DNA of 64,000 nt from Chryseobacterium sp. (GCF_008014695.1 NZ_VOXE01000003.1:1-64000); one strand, 5' to 3'; shown: positions 1-8,965, numbered from the stretch's first letter. Numbers and translations: made by a program. Notes: generated from the letters alone by a model not told the origin.

Positions 1-114
1 ATGACCAAATGTTTCCGGAGAAAAATCTGAAACTTTTTTTAAGCCCCTAACTCCCTTCACATCCCATCTTTTCAATCTTCTACTTCGCTCCCCGCTTCTC
101 TCGATTTGGGTTTG

Positions 115-145
115 CAAAGATAGGATGTTTTACCCTCTTTCCAAA
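115..145 (-). promoter_or_regulatory. Leftward Bacteroidota-type promoter
   Basis: Read on the minus strand there is a TTTG at 145-142, a 19-base spacer and a TATCTTTG at 122-115. This is a full match to the TTTG / TAnnTTTG consensus of the Bacteroidota primary sigma factor. Transcription would start near 108 and run out of the window to the left. No convincing reading frame is visible in the 108 bases before the edge, so the product is unknown. Bases 146-235 hold nothing else that I can recognise. Confidence 0.55.
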
Positions 146-235
146 TTTAATCCACATCATTTTCTCAAGAAACATTTAACTTGCTGAAAATTAAAGGGAA
201 AAAATTCCAGACAGCATCAGCCCAAACAGCAGAAA

Positions 236-916
236 CTACTTCTGTTCTTCATATACAGTGATGAGGAAGTTGGCAAAAGATTTCTCCAGAACGATTATAT
301 CACCGGACTTTATGTTCAAACCACCAGAAGTTCCAGAATCATCTGCCTTAATATTAAAGGAATCTACAGAGAAATAAAGTGCAGGCTGTCCTGCCTTTGC
401 CGCCAATTTAATTCTTGAGCCCAATAACTTCCCCGCCGAAAGTTCATTTTCTTCGCCCAAAACTAAATTCCGTTTAATATAGGACCTGGAATTAAGCGTG
501 ATGCTTTTATCATTCAGCTTAATTTTTTGTGGCTCATCGTTTCCTGAGATAATATATAAGGTATTTTCCTCTTTCGGAAATTCAGTTGAAGGCAAATAAT
601 ATAACTTCAGTTTATAGTGGAACGGATCAAACTTCGCAGTTTTGCCATCAAGTGTTTCGGGCAGAGCATAAGAAAAGGCATTAGCCCCTGTCTGTTTCGC
701 TTTTTTGTAGATTTTCGAAAAAACCTCTACATCATTATTTGAATAACCCTGGACTTCAATTTCTCCCAGGTATTCAGCATTTTTTTCTGAACCGGTGATT
801 TTATAGAAAAACTTATCGGTGTTTGCATTCGTTTTTACCACCTTGTTCAGATAGATGTTCTGCGCGAACAGCAAATGGGTAAAAAACAGTAAAGAGATGG
901 TCAGTATTTTATTCAT
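236..916 (-). CDS. Exported hypothetical protein
   Basis: A 226-residue protein that I do not recognise as a named family. Residues 1-19 form a typical Sec signal peptide ending LLFAQ, so the mature protein is probably periplasmic or surface-exposed. No membrane span follows, and the body is beta-rich in character with many Lys/Asn/Ser residues, as in many flavobacterial envelope proteins. Its start codon lies inside the end of rfbD (8-base overlap). It is therefore the last gene of a three-gene minus-strand operon with the thioesterase and rfbD. The context does not fix a function. Confidence 0.75.
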   Translation of the reverse strand: MNKILTISLLFFTHLLFAQNIYLNKVVKTNANTDKFFYKITGSEKNAEYLGEIEVQGYSNNDVEVFSKIYKKAKQTGANAFSYALPETLDGKTAKFDPFHYKLKLYYLPSTEFPKEENTLYIISGNDEPQKIKLNDKSITLNSRSYIKRNLVLGEENELSAGKLLGSRIKLAAKAGQPALYFSVDSFNIKADDSGTSGGLNIKSGDIIVLEKSFANFLITVYEEQK

Positions 917-1778
917 GATTCTGAATTATTGTTTTAATGGAATCTTCAAGACTGTTTTCCCAATAGTTTGGTTGTATATGATAGATCCGTTCGATCTTGT
1001 CTAAAGACATCGTACTTCTTGCCGGCCGTTTTGCAGCGGTAGGAAACTGATCCGTACTTACCGGCTTCAGTTCTATCTTCGAGCCGGATAATTCTGCAAT
1101 CTTAGCGGCAAAATCAAACCAGGTAGTTTCAGGATAATTTGAGAAATGGAAAATTCCGTATTGTTTACGCTCATATTCGATAATTGTCATGATCGCTTCC
1201 GCTAAATCGTTGGCATTCGTCGGCTGCCCGTATTGATCCGCCACAATATTGAGTTCAACCTTCGTCTTAAAAAGGCTGAGCATTGTTTTAACGAAATTTT
1301 TATTGAATTCCGAGTAAAGCCACGAAGTCCTTAAAATAATTGTTCTCGGATTTGCTTCCAGCGCTGCTTCTTCACCTTCCTTTTTCGAAAGTCCGTAAAC
1401 TCCTGTCGGATTCGTGAAGTTGTCTTCGTCATAAGAAATATTGGTATCTCCATCGAAAACATAATCCGTCGAAACATGAATTAGGGTCACGCCATAATTT
1501 TTACAGGCTTCCGCCAGATTGGCAACGCCATCTCTGTTAATTGCAAAGGCCCTTTCTGAATCGGTTTCGGCTGCATCAACGTCGGTATATGCCGCAGCGT
1601 TTATGCAGTAATCAGGTTTCAAATCACGAAAATACTCTTCCACCTGCGATGCATCGGTAATGTCGAGCGAAGCGGAATCTGTAAAATCAAAAATATACTT
1701 TTCTGAAAAATCGTCTGAAATCTTTCGCAGACAATTTCCAAGCTGCCCGCTGGATCCGGTCACCAGTATTTTCTTCAT
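909..1778 (-). CDS. rfbD: dTDP-4-dehydrorhamnose reductase
   Basis: Reduces dTDP-4-dehydro-L-rhamnose to dTDP-L-rhamnose with NAD(P)H, the last step in making the rhamnose donor for surface polysaccharides. It is a cytosolic extended short-chain dehydrogenase. The Rossmann glycine motif GSSGQLG lies at the N-terminus. The sequence INAAAYTDVDAAE follows near residue 60, then STDYVFDGD, and the YGLSKKEGE stretch carries the catalytic Tyr-x-x-x-Lys. The length (about 289 residues) fits the family. I chose the ATG at 1778 because homologues begin MKKILVTG; an upstream ATG at 1790 would overlap the thioesterase stop codon. The other rml genes (rfbA, B, C) are not in the window. Confidence 0.9.
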   Translation of the reverse strand: MKKILVTGSSGQLGNCLRKISDDFSEKYIFDFTDSASLDITDASQVEEYFRDLKPDYCINAAAYTDVDAAETDSERAFAINRDGVANLAEACKNYGVTLIHVSTDYVFDGDTNISYDEDNFTNPTGVYGLSKKEGEEAALEANPRTIILRTSWLYSEFNKNFVKTMLSLFKTKVELNIVADQYGQPTNANDLAEAIMTIIEYERKQYGIFHFSNYPETTWFDFAAKIAELSGSKIELKPVSTDQFPTAAKRPARSTMSLDKIERIYHIQPNYWENSLEDSIKTIIQNHE

Positions 1779-1782
1779 ACCG

Positions 1783-2253
1783 TTAAGCATTTTTATTGTG
1801 TTTTCTTAAAGTTAATACTCTGGACTGGAAGTCTTTTTCCGGGATTTCCATTAAGAACTGTTTGAAAATATCCAAATATTTTGCGGGGATATTTTCTGAA
1901 GCCCTGGTTTTCAAATTGAAATAGATGACAGTGCACCAAAGTACTGCCCGTATTTTTTGATCATCCTCCATAATGATTTCAATTTTCGCAGTCCTGCCCT
2001 GGATTTCTATAATTTTGCTTGAAACCGTCAACACTTCATTATATAGCACTTCTTTTAAATAGGCAATTTCATTCTGAATGGCGATTAAAGTACATCCAGT
2101 TTCCTTCACCAGTTCTGCATAATTGATTTCATAGTGTTCATCCACATGATCTTCTCGGGCATTGAGCATATAATCCAGATATTTTGAATTATTAAGGTGA
2201 CCGAGAGGGTCGCAGTCGATGAACCGGATTTTTACTTTTGATGATGTAATCAT
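1783..2253 (-). CDS. Acyl-CoA thioesterase, 4HBT/YbgC-like hot-dog family
   Basis: A 156-residue cytosolic hot-dog protein predicted to hydrolyse acyl-CoA or acyl-ACP thioesters. The N-terminal stretch IRFIDCDPLGHLNNSKYLDY carries the family's Asp-Pro-x-Gly-H-x-N active-site loop, with the Asp as the likely nucleophile or base. The substrate cannot be told from sequence. It heads the thioesterase - rfbD - exported-protein operon and ends just before the chosen rfbD start. Its promoter appears to sit inside the terminator of the preceding ompH operon. Confidence 0.85.
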   Translation of the reverse strand: MITSSKVKIRFIDCDPLGHLNNSKYLDYMLNAREDHVDEHYEINYAELVKETGCTLIAIQNEIAYLKEVLYNEVLTVSSKIIEIQGRTAKIEIIMEDDQKIRAVLWCTVIYFNLKTRASENIPAKYLDIFKQFLMEIPEKDFQSRVLTLRKHNKNA

Positions 2254-2270
2254 TAAATTAGTTTATGGTG

Positions 2271-2306
2271 CAAAAATAAAAAACCACCCCGAATAAGGAT
2301 GGTTTT
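2271..2306 (-). terminator. ompH-operon terminator that also carries a promoter -7 box
   Basis: On the minus strand, AAAACCATCC (2306-2297) pairs with GGGTGGTTTT (2289-2280) with one mismatch. The T-rich run TTTTATTTTTG follows, giving an intrinsic terminator just after the first ompH gene. The last bases of that run, TATTTTTG (2278-2271), match the TAnnTTTG -7 promoter element and lie 18 bases before the thioesterase start codon. No good -33 TTTG is seen at the right distance. Confidence 0.55.
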
Positions 2307-2328
2307 GGACTTATAAATCTTTCTTAAA

Positions 2329-2823
2329 TTAAAGACCCAATTCTTTTTTGATTAAAGGGGTAGCATCTACGCCATTTTTGTAAATCAAAGCACTGCTGTC
2401 GATAATAAAATCCCAACCGTTTGCCTTCGCTACTTTTTCGATCGCATTATTTAATCTGTCAATAACCGGCTTTAACATTGTATCTCTTTTTTTAAGAAGA
2501 TCATTTTGTGCGGTTGTTGCGATTTGCTGAAGATTCTGCTGTGTTTTCTGAAGTTCTGCTTCTTTCGCTGATCTTTGGGCTTCAGTCAACTTCGCTCCTT
2601 CAGCCTGATATTTTTGAACTTCAGCCTGAAAAGCTTCTCCCATTTTCTTGATTTCGGCTTCCTTTGTTTTGCTGAATGTATCTAAATCTGTGGAAACTTT
2701 TTTAGCATCCGGCATCATGGAAAGCATTTCCTGATAATCTAATGACGCTAACTTTTGAGCTTTTGCAACTCCTACAGCTGAAAACATCATCACTGCTGCA
2801 AATAATACACTTAATTTTTTCAT
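2329..2823 (-). CDS. OmpH/Skp-family periplasmic chaperone (first copy)
   Basis: A 164-residue periplasmic chaperone of the OmpH/Skp family, which holds unfolded outer-membrane proteins on their way to the Bam complex. A cleavable signal peptide ends near residue 22 (VGVAKAQ). Residues 35-110 are strongly charged, with heptad-like Lys/Glu/Gln runs that form the coiled-coil tentacles of Skp. The C-terminal part (NGWDFIIDSSALIYKNG) matches the family's small beta body. It follows a second ompH gene and bamA in the same orientation, which is the usual flavobacterial order. A terminator lies just downstream. Confidence 0.88.
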   Translation of the reverse strand: MKKLSVLFAAVMMFSAVGVAKAQKLASLDYQEMLSMMPDAKKVSTDLDTFSKTKEAEIKKMGEAFQAEVQKYQAEGAKLTEAQRSAKEAELQKTQQNLQQIATTAQNDLLKKRDTMLKPVIDRLNNAIEKVAKANGWDFIIDSSALIYKNGVDATPLIKKELGL

Positions 2824-2898
2824 AATTGAGGTTAAATAAATTTTAAAATTGTTCTTTTGATTTATAGTTTTTATAAAGGTTAAATATTACAGTTCTGT

Positions 2899-3441
2899 TT
2901 ATTTCTTTTTATCTTTTTTTCCACTTGTACCTTTAAGAAGAATATCCAGAACTTTATCGGTATAATCATACCTTTTTTGCAGAAAAATAACATTTACATT
3001 GTTACTTTTATCAAGAACTATGCCCAAGCCATTTTTTTCAGACATGGTCTGAATCGCGTTCCAAATCTGATCCTGAAAAGGTTGTGTTAGGTTAGCCCTC
3101 AACTTACTGATCTCTCCGTTGGTGCCAAATCTTAAACTGGTGGTTGTTCTGATGTTTTTGTCCAAATCTGCCACTTCCTTTTCTCTTTGGCGCAGCTGAT
3201 CGCCTACCAAAAGCACTTTTTCATTCTCGAACGCAGTTCTTTTTCTTTCAAATTCCGACTGCAGGTTCTGAATTTCCGTCTGCCATGTTGCAACCTGAGC
3301 ATTCAGGCGGCTTTCAGCATCTTTATACTGCGGTAATTTATTCAGAATATAGTCGGTATCTACAACGCCGATTTTCTGGGCGTTTGCAAACAGAGTACCC
3401 AAACAAAAAAATAAGGTAAAAACCAATTTGAAATTTTTCAT
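2899..3441 (-). CDS. OmpH/Skp-family periplasmic chaperone (second copy)
   Basis: About 180 residues, with a signal peptide ending FANAQ and then KIGVVDTDYILNKLP, the typical start of mature OmpH proteins. A long helical coiled-coil region spans roughly residues 40-120. It ends in a Lys-rich tail (GKKDKKK) that the first copy lacks. It is predicted to escort outer-membrane proteins through the periplasm. It lies 11 bases after bamA. Two adjacent ATG codons (3444 and 3441) could start it; the second is used here and the choice changes one residue. The two copies are clearly diverged paralogues rather than a recent duplication. Confidence 0.88.
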   Translation of the reverse strand: MKNFKLVFTLFFCLGTLFANAQKIGVVDTDYILNKLPQYKDAESRLNAQVATWQTEIQNLQSEFERKRTAFENEKVLLVGDQLRQREKEVADLDKNIRTTTSLRFGTNGEISKLRANLTQPFQDQIWNAIQTMSEKNGLGIVLDKSNNVNVIFLQKRYDYTDKVLDILLKGTSGKKDKKK

Positions 3442-3452
3442 CATGTTTTTAA

Positions 3453-5981
3453 TTAAAGTGACTGATTCATCAGGAAGTGTGTTTTCCAGCCGGCTGGCTC
3501 ACTTCCCATGATTGTTTTATCAAATCCATAAGCAAAATCAAATCCAATCAGACCAAAGGCACCCATATATACTCTGATGCCGACTCCTGCAGATCTTTTC
3601 AGCTGAAATGGATTATATGTTCCCCAGGAATTCCATACATTACCTCCTTCAAGAAAGCTAAGCACATAGATTTTGGCGGTTTGGTTCATTGAAACAGGAT
3701 ATCTTAATTCAAGTGCAAACCTGTTATAGATGGTTCCTCCTCCATATTGTGTAATATCATCAAGTGTTCCACCAGAAGTGGAAGCGTTTTCATAACCTCT
3801 CAAAGGAACAAGTTCACGGCCATCATACCTTCCGCCGAAAAGTCCTGTTCCACCTACATAAAATCTCTCAAAAGGCGGTGCTCCTAACTGGGAGTTGTAG
3901 CCATCCATAAAGCCCATTTCTCCGGTGGTTCTTAAAACAAGCTTCCCAATAACTTCATTATAGATGTCTCCTTTCAACTTCACTTTATAAAATTCCATCC
4001 ACTTATACTTTTCTACGTTTGATAATGAAGAATAATCCCTGTCTCTAAAGGCAGAATATGGCGGTGTAAATTTAACGGAAGCTTCTATATTTGATCCTGT
4101 AGTCGGGAAGATAGGATCAATCCCAGCAGAATTTCTGCTTAAACCTACATTAAAACTGAAATTTTTTGCAGATCCGTTGTATTCGGTCTCATTTCCAAAC
4201 TGGAAAGGGTAATTGCTAAAATTATAACTCTGAAACTGGACTCCAGTATAAAGAGAGAAATAATCATCAGGCCATCTTAAGCGACTGTTTAAACCTGCAC
4301 TTGCTGAGAAAATATTCAGTTTTTGAGAACTTCCGAGTCCATCTGAATAATTGACTCTTGAATCGTTCAAACTAACAGAAAGTGCGGTAGGTTTTGTACC
4401 GAACAACCAAGGCTCAGTAAAAGAGATCCCATAATTCTGAAAATTCTGACCGGCCTGCGCCTGAATGGATAGCGTTTGCCCGTCGCCCTGAGGAACGGGT
4501 TTAAAATCTTTCAATTTCAGGAAATTTCTCAGGGAGAAATTATTAAAGGTCAGTCCGAGAGTCCCGATGAAAGAGTTTCCACCATAACCTGCCTGAAGCT
4601 GCACCTGCGAAGAACCTTTTTCAACAAGAGTCCAGTGAACATCTACCGTATTGTCCTGCGGATTTGGCTTAATATCCTGTCCGATCTGTTGCGGATCGAA
4701 AAATGACATTGAGGCCAGATCGAAATAAGTTCTTTTGATATTGCTTTTAGAGAAAAGGTCGCCCGGCTTTGTTAGCAAAGACCTGAGAACTACATGATCA
4801 TGCGTGGTTGTGTTTCCGCTCCACGTTACTTTGTTCCAGGTGGCTTTTTCGCCTTCCGAAATTCTGATTTCAAGATTGATGGAGTCTCCGGATACTGACT
4901 TTTCTATGGGTGTTACCGAAGAAAAAAGATACCCGTTGTTCATATACATGGATTTGATATCGGAATCATCTTCTTTTCCGCCATCTTCTCCTACTTTTTT
5001 GTTGAATCCTACTGCATCATAAATATCTCCTTTGTTGTATCCGAGGATTTTTGAAAGATAATCTGATGAGAAGGCTGCGTTTCCGATAAAAGAAATATCG
5101 CCAATATAGTATTTTTTACCTTCTGCCAGTTTTACATTTATTTCATAATTGTTGTTCTTGTTTCTCCAAACAGAATCAGATTCAATTACCGCATCACGGT
5201 ATCCAAGCGAGTTATAGTAATCAATAAGGCTTTCTTTGTCATCTTCATACTTTTCTTTTAGAAATTTAGACGGTTTCAGAATTCCGCCGATTCCAAATCT
5301 TTTCTGTTTGGTCTCTTTGAATGCTTTTTTTCTGAGTTTGCTATCGGTAACATTTTGGTTGCCTTCAAATTCAATATGGTCAATCTTGATGCGTTTGCCT
5401 TTTTCTACATTAATGGTCCAGTCGATTAGATTTGGATCATTGGCATTTACTTTATCCTGAATAGTGATTTTAGCATCTGCAAAACCCTTTTTAACGTAAT
5501 CCTGCGGAATATTGGTTTTAAGGGTAGAGACAAGGTTTTCAGTAATCTTGGTACCTGGTTTCAGATTATTGTCTTTAGCCAATTTTTCGGCTTTGGATTT
5601 TCCGATTCCCTTGCCTTTAAAATTAACTTCTCCCAGTTCTTTAAGATCTTGAAGCAGAAACTTTAGTACAACATTATCGCCGTCAATACTCTGAACATAC
5701 ACCTCAACTTCGGAAAAAGACTGAGTTTCCCAAAGTTTTTTAATTGCATTGCTGATCTTCTGTCCGGGAATGTCAACACTTTCACCCTTGTTAAGTCCCG
5801 TGAATCTCAGAACCTGGGCCGGAGTATATTTTTTAACACCATCCACCACGATGTCTTTCAGAACATAGGTTCCGGTTTGGCTTTGTGCATACACCGGATT
5901 GGTATCCTGCTCGGGTACAACCTGGCCGTAAAAATGTGCCGAAGCAACAAACATGATGATGGGAATAAATCTAAACTTCAT
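3453..5981 (-). CDS. bamA: Outer-membrane protein assembly factor BamA
   Basis: The 842-residue Omp85-family core of the Bam machine, which inserts beta-barrel proteins into the outer membrane. Residues 1-20 are a signal peptide. POTRA domains follow to about residue 450 (for example YVLKDIVVDGVKKYTPAQVL and the later IDHIEFEGNQNVTD). The C-terminal surface-antigen barrel carries GLFGGRYDGRELVPLRGY and ends GLIGFDFAYGFD...FLMNQSL. It lies between uppS and ompH, the conserved flavobacterial arrangement that links envelope biogenesis genes. Transcription probably begins upstream of the DUF6089 gene. Confidence 0.96.
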   Translation of the reverse strand: MKFRFIPIIMFVASAHFYGQVVPEQDTNPVYAQSQTGTYVLKDIVVDGVKKYTPAQVLRFTGLNKGESVDIPGQKISNAIKKLWETQSFSEVEVYVQSIDGDNVVLKFLLQDLKELGEVNFKGKGIGKSKAEKLAKDNNLKPGTKITENLVSTLKTNIPQDYVKKGFADAKITIQDKVNANDPNLIDWTINVEKGKRIKIDHIEFEGNQNVTDSKLRKKAFKETKQKRFGIGGILKPSKFLKEKYEDDKESLIDYYNSLGYRDAVIESDSVWRNKNNNYEINVKLAEGKKYYIGDISFIGNAAFSSDYLSKILGYNKGDIYDAVGFNKKVGEDGGKEDDSDIKSMYMNNGYLFSSVTPIEKSVSGDSINLEIRISEGEKATWNKVTWSGNTTTHDHVVLRSLLTKPGDLFSKSNIKRTYFDLASMSFFDPQQIGQDIKPNPQDNTVDVHWTLVEKGSSQVQLQAGYGGNSFIGTLGLTFNNFSLRNFLKLKDFKPVPQGDGQTLSIQAQAGQNFQNYGISFTEPWLFGTKPTALSVSLNDSRVNYSDGLGSSQKLNIFSASAGLNSRLRWPDDYFSLYTGVQFQSYNFSNYPFQFGNETEYNGSAKNFSFNVGLSRNSAGIDPIFPTTGSNIEASVKFTPPYSAFRDRDYSSLSNVEKYKWMEFYKVKLKGDIYNEVIGKLVLRTTGEMGFMDGYNSQLGAPPFERFYVGGTGLFGGRYDGRELVPLRGYENASTSGGTLDDITQYGGGTIYNRFALELRYPVSMNQTAKIYVLSFLEGGNVWNSWGTYNPFQLKRSAGVGIRVYMGAFGLIGFDFAYGFDKTIMGSEPAGWKTHFLMNQSL

Positions 5982-6002
5982 TGTATACTTGTTCTAACTT
6001 TC

Positions 6003-6758
6003 TTAAATTTTATTATTTTCAAGCTGTTCGCTTGTTTTGCCGTATCTTCTTTCTTTATTCTGATAATCTACGATGCACTGGAAAAAAGTGTCTTTTGTAA
6101 AATCAGGCCAAAGGATATCTAAAAACTGCAGTTCTGCATAGGCGATTTGCCAAAGAAGGAAATTGCTGATCCTCACCTCGCCGCTTGTTCTCAAAAGTAA
6201 ATCTACGGGAGGGAAATCTTTTGTGTACAGATGATTTTCGAACACAGAAGCGTTGATGTCATCAATATTTAACTGTCCGTTCTTTACTTCTGTACTTATC
6301 TCTTTAACTGCTTTCAGGATCTCGTCTTGGGAACTGTAACTCAAAGCCAATATTAAATTTCCATTGGTATGGTGCTGAGTTGCATCGATCATGTGAAGCA
6401 GCTGGTCCTTTACAAGTTCTGGTAATTTTTCTAAATCACCAATGACGTGTAGCCGCAGACCTTTACTGAAAATTTCTTCCTCTTCCAGAATTAAAGTTTC
6501 TGCCAGCAGATTCATCAGGCTAATCACCTCATCAACGGGCCGGCTCCAGTTTTCTGAAGAAAAGGTATAAAGAGTAAGATAGGGAATGTGAATTTCGTTG
6601 CAAGCATTAATGGCGTTTCTAACTGCATTAATGGCATTTTTATGACCAAAGGTTCGTTCTTCTCCCCGGGATTTTGCCCATCTGCCGTTTCCATCCATGA
6701 TGATGGCGACGTGTTTAGGCAAATTATCAGTGTTTATTTTTTCTTTTATCAACGACAT
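6003..6758 (-). CDS. uppS: Isoprenyl (undecaprenyl) diphosphate synthase
   Basis: A cis-prenyltransferase that condenses isopentenyl diphosphate units onto farnesyl diphosphate to give the C55 carrier for peptidoglycan and polysaccharide synthesis. HVAIIMDGNGRWAKSRG near the N-terminus carries the catalytic Asp of the family. SSENWSRP in the middle and RTSGEVRISNFLLWQ near the C-terminus are the other signature stretches. The length of 251 residues is normal. A GTG four codons upstream (6767) would overlap the previous gene, so the ATG at 6758 is used. It begins one base after the DUF6089 stop codon. Confidence 0.95.
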   Translation of the reverse strand: MSLIKEKINTDNLPKHVAIIMDGNGRWAKSRGEERTFGHKNAINAVRNAINACNEIHIPYLTLYTFSSENWSRPVDEVISLMNLLAETLILEEEEIFSKGLRLHVIGDLEKLPELVKDQLLHMIDATQHHTNGNLILALSYSSQDEILKAVKEISTEVKNGQLNIDDINASVFENHLYTKDFPPVDLLLRTSGEVRISNFLLWQIAYAELQFLDILWPDFTKDTFFQCIVDYQNKERRYGKTSEQLENNKI

Positions 6759-6759
6759 A

Positions 6760-7647
6760 TTAATCACAATAACACGGAGGTCTTCCGAACGAGTAGGTTA
6801 ACCCTAAAGTAACACTGTTCATCCAGTCTTTGGTTTTATAATCACCTACATTTCTGGTATATCTTAATTCTTCTTCTCGATCCTGTGATACCAGATAATA
6901 CACTCCGGTCTGCAGGAGCGAAGTATTTGATCCCGGCTGCAGAATATCCTGATTGTAAGTCGATTTTACGTCTTTTCTATAAAGAATACTATGATCCAAC
7001 TGATCGGTAAATGTAGGTCTGAACATCACCTCGCCACTGATCGCCCAGTTATGGTTGAATTTATATTTCAAACCAGCACCGAAAGGAATACTCATTGATA
7101 CTTTTTTCCCGGTTTCATATTGAGTAGTACTTACAAAATCCAATTCATTCAAGGGAGCCTGTGCAACACCGCTGGCATCTCTTCTGAAATCATGATTGAG
7201 CGTAGCCTGCGTTACGTCGTGCAACAGAGCACCTACACCTCCAAAAATATACGGGCTCAGCATTCCGTTCTGCTCATTGTTAACAGGATAGAAGTTGTAC
7301 TCAAAAATGGCGTCAGCTTCGTAAACATTATTGGTTCCAAAAAGTTTTCTGTTTCTTCTGTACTCTTCCTTAGCCCCCGCATCTGCAAACTGTATATGGT
7401 TGTACCCTAAATCAAAACGCACCGTTTGATGCGGGTTGAAGTTCATACGGTACTGAAGTCCTGCATACACCGGCAAACCAAAGTTCTTTGTGTCACCAAA
7501 CGGCTTTTGTAAAATATAATTAGTTCTGCCTATATCTCCTACCAAATTGCTCGTTCCAAAACGAACGCCCACCTCATGTCTTTGTGCTTTTAAACCTGCC
7601 ATGGTAACTAGAACGGCAAACAAGCTAAGTAATAATTTTTTATTCAT
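6760..7647 (-). CDS. DUF6089-type outer-membrane beta-barrel protein
   Basis: A 295-residue exported protein. The signal peptide MNKKLLLSLFAVLVTMAG is cleaved near LKAQ, and RHEVGVRFGTSNLVGDIG follows, typical of the family placed next to uppS and bamA in flavobacteria. Alternating hydrophobic strands and a closing LGLTYSF stretch suggest an 8- to 10-stranded barrel. The exact role is unknown; position suggests envelope biogenesis. A start at 7692 is open but would put 15 residues before the signal peptide, so the ATG at 7647 is used. It is the first gene of the uppS - bamA - ompH - ompH operon. Confidence 0.82.
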   Translation of the reverse strand: MNKKLLLSLFAVLVTMAGLKAQRHEVGVRFGTSNLVGDIGRTNYILQKPFGDTKNFGLPVYAGLQYRMNFNPHQTVRFDLGYNHIQFADAGAKEEYRRNRKLFGTNNVYEADAIFEYNFYPVNNEQNGMLSPYIFGGVGALLHDVTQATLNHDFRRDASGVAQAPLNELDFVSTTQYETGKKVSMSIPFGAGLKYKFNHNWAISGEVMFRPTFTDQLDHSILYRKDVKSTYNQDILQPGSNTSLLQTGVYYLVSQDREEELRYTRNVGDYKTKDWMNSVTLGLTYSFGRPPCYCD

Positions 7648-7689
7648 AGGAGAATATAGATTATGGTTATTTTTAGTATTTAATTTTTG

Positions 7690-7697
7690 CAAATATA
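7690..7697 (-). promoter_or_regulatory. -7 promoter element for the DUF6089-uppS-bamA-ompH operon
   Basis: On the minus strand TATATTTG matches TAnnTTTG. Transcription would start near 7683 and give a leader of about 36 bases before the ATG at 7647. No good -33 TTTG is visible at the usual distance. The rest of 7698-7868 is very AT-rich and shows no gene. Confidence 0.4.
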
Positions 7698-7868
7698 AAA
7701 CAAATTTACATTACTGAAATTCATAATGTTTAGTTAAATATAAACAAAAAAATATAAATTTTTAAAAGTAAACGCTAAAAGAATGAAATTATTCTCAAAT
7801 TTTTCACTTCAAAGAATAATCTCTATTTGAATTTTCTGATAAATAAGCAAAGAAAAATTGAAATTTTC

Positions 7869-8945
7869 TTAATTTTTAAGAAATCTCCTGTTCAGATTAC
7901 CTCTTTTTGCCTCTTCATAATCCGAAACAGAGCATGGGATCAGTTTGTCGGGGTTTTCATCCTCCCCGAAATACCACATATTGCGGAATACATCACGTTT
8001 AAAGGCATATTTATCCTGATCAATCAGGACCCAAAACGTTTCGAAATTTCTTTCCCCGGGATGGGATTTCTGAATATTGATTCCCTCAATCAGATACCAG
8101 ATCATTTGTGCAAGCAGCTGGTGGTTCAAAAAATCTTCCGACAGCGCATTAAAATTGAAAATTCCTACCGATTTCAGGTTTTCACTTAAACCGGCTTCTT
8201 TCATAAATGCACAGATTTCACGCCTGTTCAGTCCATTAACCTGCGGATTGGACGAAAAACCATCGCCGCGGCTCTCCACCGCATCGCAGTTAAGGGTGAA
8301 CAGATCTGCTTTCCGAAAAAAAGGTTCTGTTTTCTCTGTCGAATTCATCATTTCTGCCAGTCTCACGACTTCAAACTCCACCTCTTTCATGAGTTTTACC
8401 GAATCCAGCTCGTTCAGATGCTTCTGATAGCCTAAATGATGATAGTTTTTCAAACTCATGGTCTTAGATCCCAAAATTTTCGACAGAAAATTTCTCTCGG
8501 TGATCTCATCACCCTCATTCGACAAAGAAATAATATCTGATATCTGCGTGTAGCTGATGTTTGTATGGTGAAAGTTAAGCGCAGAAAAAAGGGAAAAAGC
8601 CAGATCGTTGCTGCCGCCGATAATTACAGGAATGGCGTTTTTATAATGACACATCGAAAGCACTTCCTGCAGAATGTAATGGGTGTCTTCATGTGACTTT
8701 CCCGAAATCAGATCGCCCAAATCGCAGACCGGAATTTCGAAATCCAGTTTCGAGAGATGATAGAGTTCTTTCCGAACCTTCCGGAAATCAAGGATTTCTG
8801 CTTCACCGTTGCTCAGCCCGCGGTAATCTGAACAGAAAACCAATACAATTCCGTTTTCCTGAATCTGAGAGGAAACAAGGCTTCCAAGCTGCCATTTTTC
8901 TGTTTTTATTGATCGGGGCGGAATAAGGATATCTTCTATGTTCAT
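7869..8945 (-). CDS. Arginase/formimidoylglutamase-fold protein with degenerate metal site
   Basis: A 358-residue protein of the ureohydrolase (arginase) superfamily, often labelled formimidoylglutamase in flavobacteria. VIIGGSNDLAF (residues 107-117) aligns with the GGDHS metal motif, and TLNCDAVES (217-225) with SxDxDxxDP. The expected DAHxD motif in between is not recognisable; the matching region reads IISLSNEGDE. The usual metal-binding His and most Asp residues are therefore replaced, and only Asp221 remains obvious. It may have lost hydrolase activity and kept the fold for another role. It lies next to topA, separated by topA's terminator. Confidence 0.72.
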   Translation of the reverse strand: MNIEDILIPPRSIKTEKWQLGSLVSSQIQENGIVLVFCSDYRGLSNGEAEILDFRKVRKELYHLSKLDFEIPVCDLGDLISGKSHEDTHYILQEVLSMCHYKNAIPVIIGGSNDLAFSLFSALNFHHTNISYTQISDIISLSNEGDEITERNFLSKILGSKTMSLKNYHHLGYQKHLNELDSVKLMKEVEFEVVRLAEMMNSTEKTEPFFRKADLFTLNCDAVESRGDGFSSNPQVNGLNRREICAFMKEAGLSENLKSVGIFNFNALSEDFLNHQLLAQMIWYLIEGINIQKSHPGERNFETFWVLIDQDKYAFKRDVFRNMWYFGEDENPDKLIPCSVSDYEEAKRGNLNRRFLKN

Positions 8946-8965
8946 GATTGCTGTGGGAATTTCAA

